Source of the DNA: DASRTE01 sp035316885
GTDB taxonomy: Bacteria; Actinomycetota; Actinomycetes; Jiangellales; Jiangellaceae
DNA length: 42,224 nucleotides
Assembly: GCA_035316885.1 (NCBI GenBank)
Contig: DATHII010000108.1
Location: 1-42,224, forward strand
Reading direction: 5' to 3'
Part shown: piece by piece, positions 41,031 to 42,224 of the stretch
How the letters are laid out: each line of letters starts with the position of its first letter
How positions within the stretch are numbered: position 1 is the stretch's first letter
Translations under genes and position numbers: made by a program
The notes under the pieces: model-generated
What the model saw: only the letters and a program-made list of their open reading frames with translations
The model's database searches: none
What the model was told of the DNA's origin: nothing

Positions 41031-41915
41031 TCACGGGTCCACGAGTACCGTCCGTGCGCTGCGGATACCGAACCCGGCGGACGCCTCGTACTCCAACGGC
41101 TCGATGTCGGTGATCGGAGCGAGGCCGTCGACCATGAGCGTGATGCTCCAGGTGACCTGCAGGTCGACGCTGCCGGACCCCCCTCCGGTGAACGTGCTCT
41201 GCACGGGGTAGTAACCGGGGTTCCGACTTGGGCTCGTGCCGTCATAACCCACGCCGGCGCCGGTGCTCGTGACGCCGTTGCTCCAGGTCCATTCATAGGC
41301 CGACGTCGCCTCGACCCGGCCCGGCAGCGGGTTGACGATGTCGAACCCCAGCGGTCCCGGATCCGGCGTCGACGCCAACACCGGCAGGTTCACCAGCGCG
41401 TTTGCTTCCGGCGCAAGCGTGATTTCCGGATGAGCGACATCCTGGAACCGTTCCTCGATGATCCGCACGATTTCGGCCTCGACGTCGGCGAGCGGGATCG
41501 GGTCACCGACGTCGCGACAGACGTTTCCCGGGCGGAGTGTCCAGTCAGTGCCGCCGCCAGAGCGGAAATAGACCTGGTAACTGACGCCTGGTGTGCCGTC
41601 GGGCATGGCGCAGGTCGATGTGCTGCACTCGCCGATGGCGGTCGGGTTGTCCGTCGTGTTTCCCACGCAGTTGACCACGTACCTGAGCTGGACTTGCACA
41701 CCGCCGACAGTCTCGCTGCCGTCAAGTGCCCCTTCCGGATAGAACGTCTGTGACGCCCGGTCGTAGTAATACCCAAACCCCCCAGCCTCCCGATCCGCGC
41801 ACGGAAGTGGATTGCCGAACGGATCCGTGCCACAAGGGCCGGCGCCGACGGAGACCGCAGGTTGAAACAGACTAAGTAGCACGGCGAAGAAGGCGGCTGT
41901 GATGAGAGGCTTCAT
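41031..41915 (-). CDS. Secreted beta-sandwich (PKD-like) protein of unknown function
   Basis: This 294-residue protein has a Sec signal peptide (MKPLITAAFFAVLLSLF, cleavage likely after VGA) and Cys-rich N-terminal region (CGTDPFGNPLPCADREAGGFGYYYD), resembling exported proteins that sit beside Flp pilus loci in actinobacteria. The C-terminal half (about 190-290) looks like a PKD/Ig-like strand repeat: YEWTWSNGVTSTG, SRNPGYYPVQSTFTGGG, VDLQVTWSITLMVDG. Six cysteines suggest disulphides. The ATG at 41915 overlaps the upstream gene's stop by four bases. Its function is unknown; lower GC and more Asn/Ser than its neighbours hint at different selection. Confidence 0.75.
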   Translation of the reverse strand: MKPLITAAFFAVLLSLFQPAVSVGAGPCGTDPFGNPLPCADREAGGFGYYYDRASQTFYPEGALDGSETVGGVQVQLRYVVNCVGNTTDNPTAIGECSTSTCAMPDGTPGVSYQVYFRSGGGTDWTLRPGNVCRDVGDPIPLADVEAEIVRIIEERFQDVAHPEITLAPEANALVNLPVLASTPDPGPLGFDIVNPLPGRVEATSAYEWTWSNGVTSTGAGVGYDGTSPSRNPGYYPVQSTFTGGGSGSVDLQVTWSITLMVDGLAPITDIEPLEYEASAGFGIRSARTVLVDP

Positions 41916-42224
41916 CCCAACACCTCGCTATTGATCATGATCCACTCGCCTGAGCTAAGGACCTGTGCTTGGTACGCGACCTGAAGGCTGTCTGTGGGAG
42001 GAAACTCCTGCACAACCGCACCGGCAGAGTCGACCAGCCTTGCCGCGGGTGTGCTGGTGAAGCCCGAGAAGCGCACCACGTCGCCGTCTATCGAGTCCAA
42101 GCGCACGCGATCGACCGATCCGAGTTCGCCTTCAAAAGCGAGGTCTTCCTCGTGAACGCGCTGGGCGAGCTCGTAGCCGAAGAGACATGCACTACAGGAG
42201 TCAGCGAACATCTCACGTCGGCGG
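41912..42224 (-). CDS. C-terminal part of an unknown protein (cut by window edge)
   Basis: The frame stays open to the window's right edge, so the N-terminus is missing. The visible 103 residues start RRREMFADSCSACLFGYELAQ, with a CxxC motif, and continue in a strand-rich NTF2-like pattern (RVRLDSIDGDVVRFSGFTSTP, VAYQAQVLSSGEWIMINSEVL). This resembles the C-terminus of DUF6318/SnoaL-like exported lipoproteins with a CxxC. It is operonic with the secreted PKD-like protein. The function cannot be assigned. Confidence 0.6.
   Translation of the reverse strand, partial: RRREMFADSCSACLFGYELAQRVHEEDLAFEGELGSVDRVRLDSIDGDVVRFSGFTSTPAARLVDSAGAVVQEFPPTDSLQVAYQAQVLSSGEWIMINSEVLG

Overview
The window is chromosomal DNA of a very GC-rich actinobacterium (Actinomycetota). 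GTG starts are frequent, start/stop overlaps of 4-8 bases are common, and the gene order follows two backbone blocks known from Mycobacterium and Streptomyces. There is no rRNA or tRNA gene, no CRISPR array and no intact mobile element. I cannot place it to genus from sequence alone.

Block 1 (about 1-15.1 kb, mostly minus strand) matches the M. tuberculosis Rv0496-Rv0508 neighbourhood: a lipoprotein hexosaminidase, a glutaredoxin-like protein, a SerB-type HAD phosphatase, a PlsC-type acyltransferase, a galE2-like epimerase, the 33-residue ribosomal protein bS22, an excisionase-type HTH protein, an AcuC-like deacetylase, a cyclase-family hydrolase, a GNAT, proC overlapping a proline dehydrogenase, a TetR/ABC export locus, a sugar-phosphate isomerase-like protein, a VanY-like peptidase and a Ppx/GppA phosphatase. 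It ends in a decayed permease/universal-stress-protein pair (15.0-15.75 kb).

Block 2 (15.7-29 kb) holds a Cys-rich unknown and a methyltransferase, then radA, disA and mutY, a TPR protein, clpC, a ruined lipoprotein gene, a YbaY-like protein, a short unknown, an atypical SDR, lsr2, an ArgA-type GNAT, lysS and a STAS protein. At 29.1-31 kb an ECF41 sigma factor faces its probable epimerase target, and a good ECF41-type promoter lies between them.

Block 3 (31-41 kb) is a coenzyme cluster that interleaves CoA and NAD synthesis: panC-nadB-nadC-coaX behind a DUF2520 protein, with panD downstream of two bPH2 membrane proteins. Interspersed are a MidA/NDUFAF7-like methyltransferase and a solitary NuoD paralogue (NuoD2) that lacks the quinone-site tyrosine. 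The right end has two exported or unknown proteins, one cut by the window edge.

Two genome-scale patterns stand out. At least nine genes have a TASSST -10 box exactly 6-7 bases before the start codon, the signature of leaderless mRNAs. Five long, gene-free inverted repeats sit between genes, and three of them have arms opening with (T)TGATCA. The most interesting biological lead is the MidA-like methyltransferase near a divergent NuoD2 that keeps the HRGxEKL arginine, the known methylation target in mitochondrial complex I.
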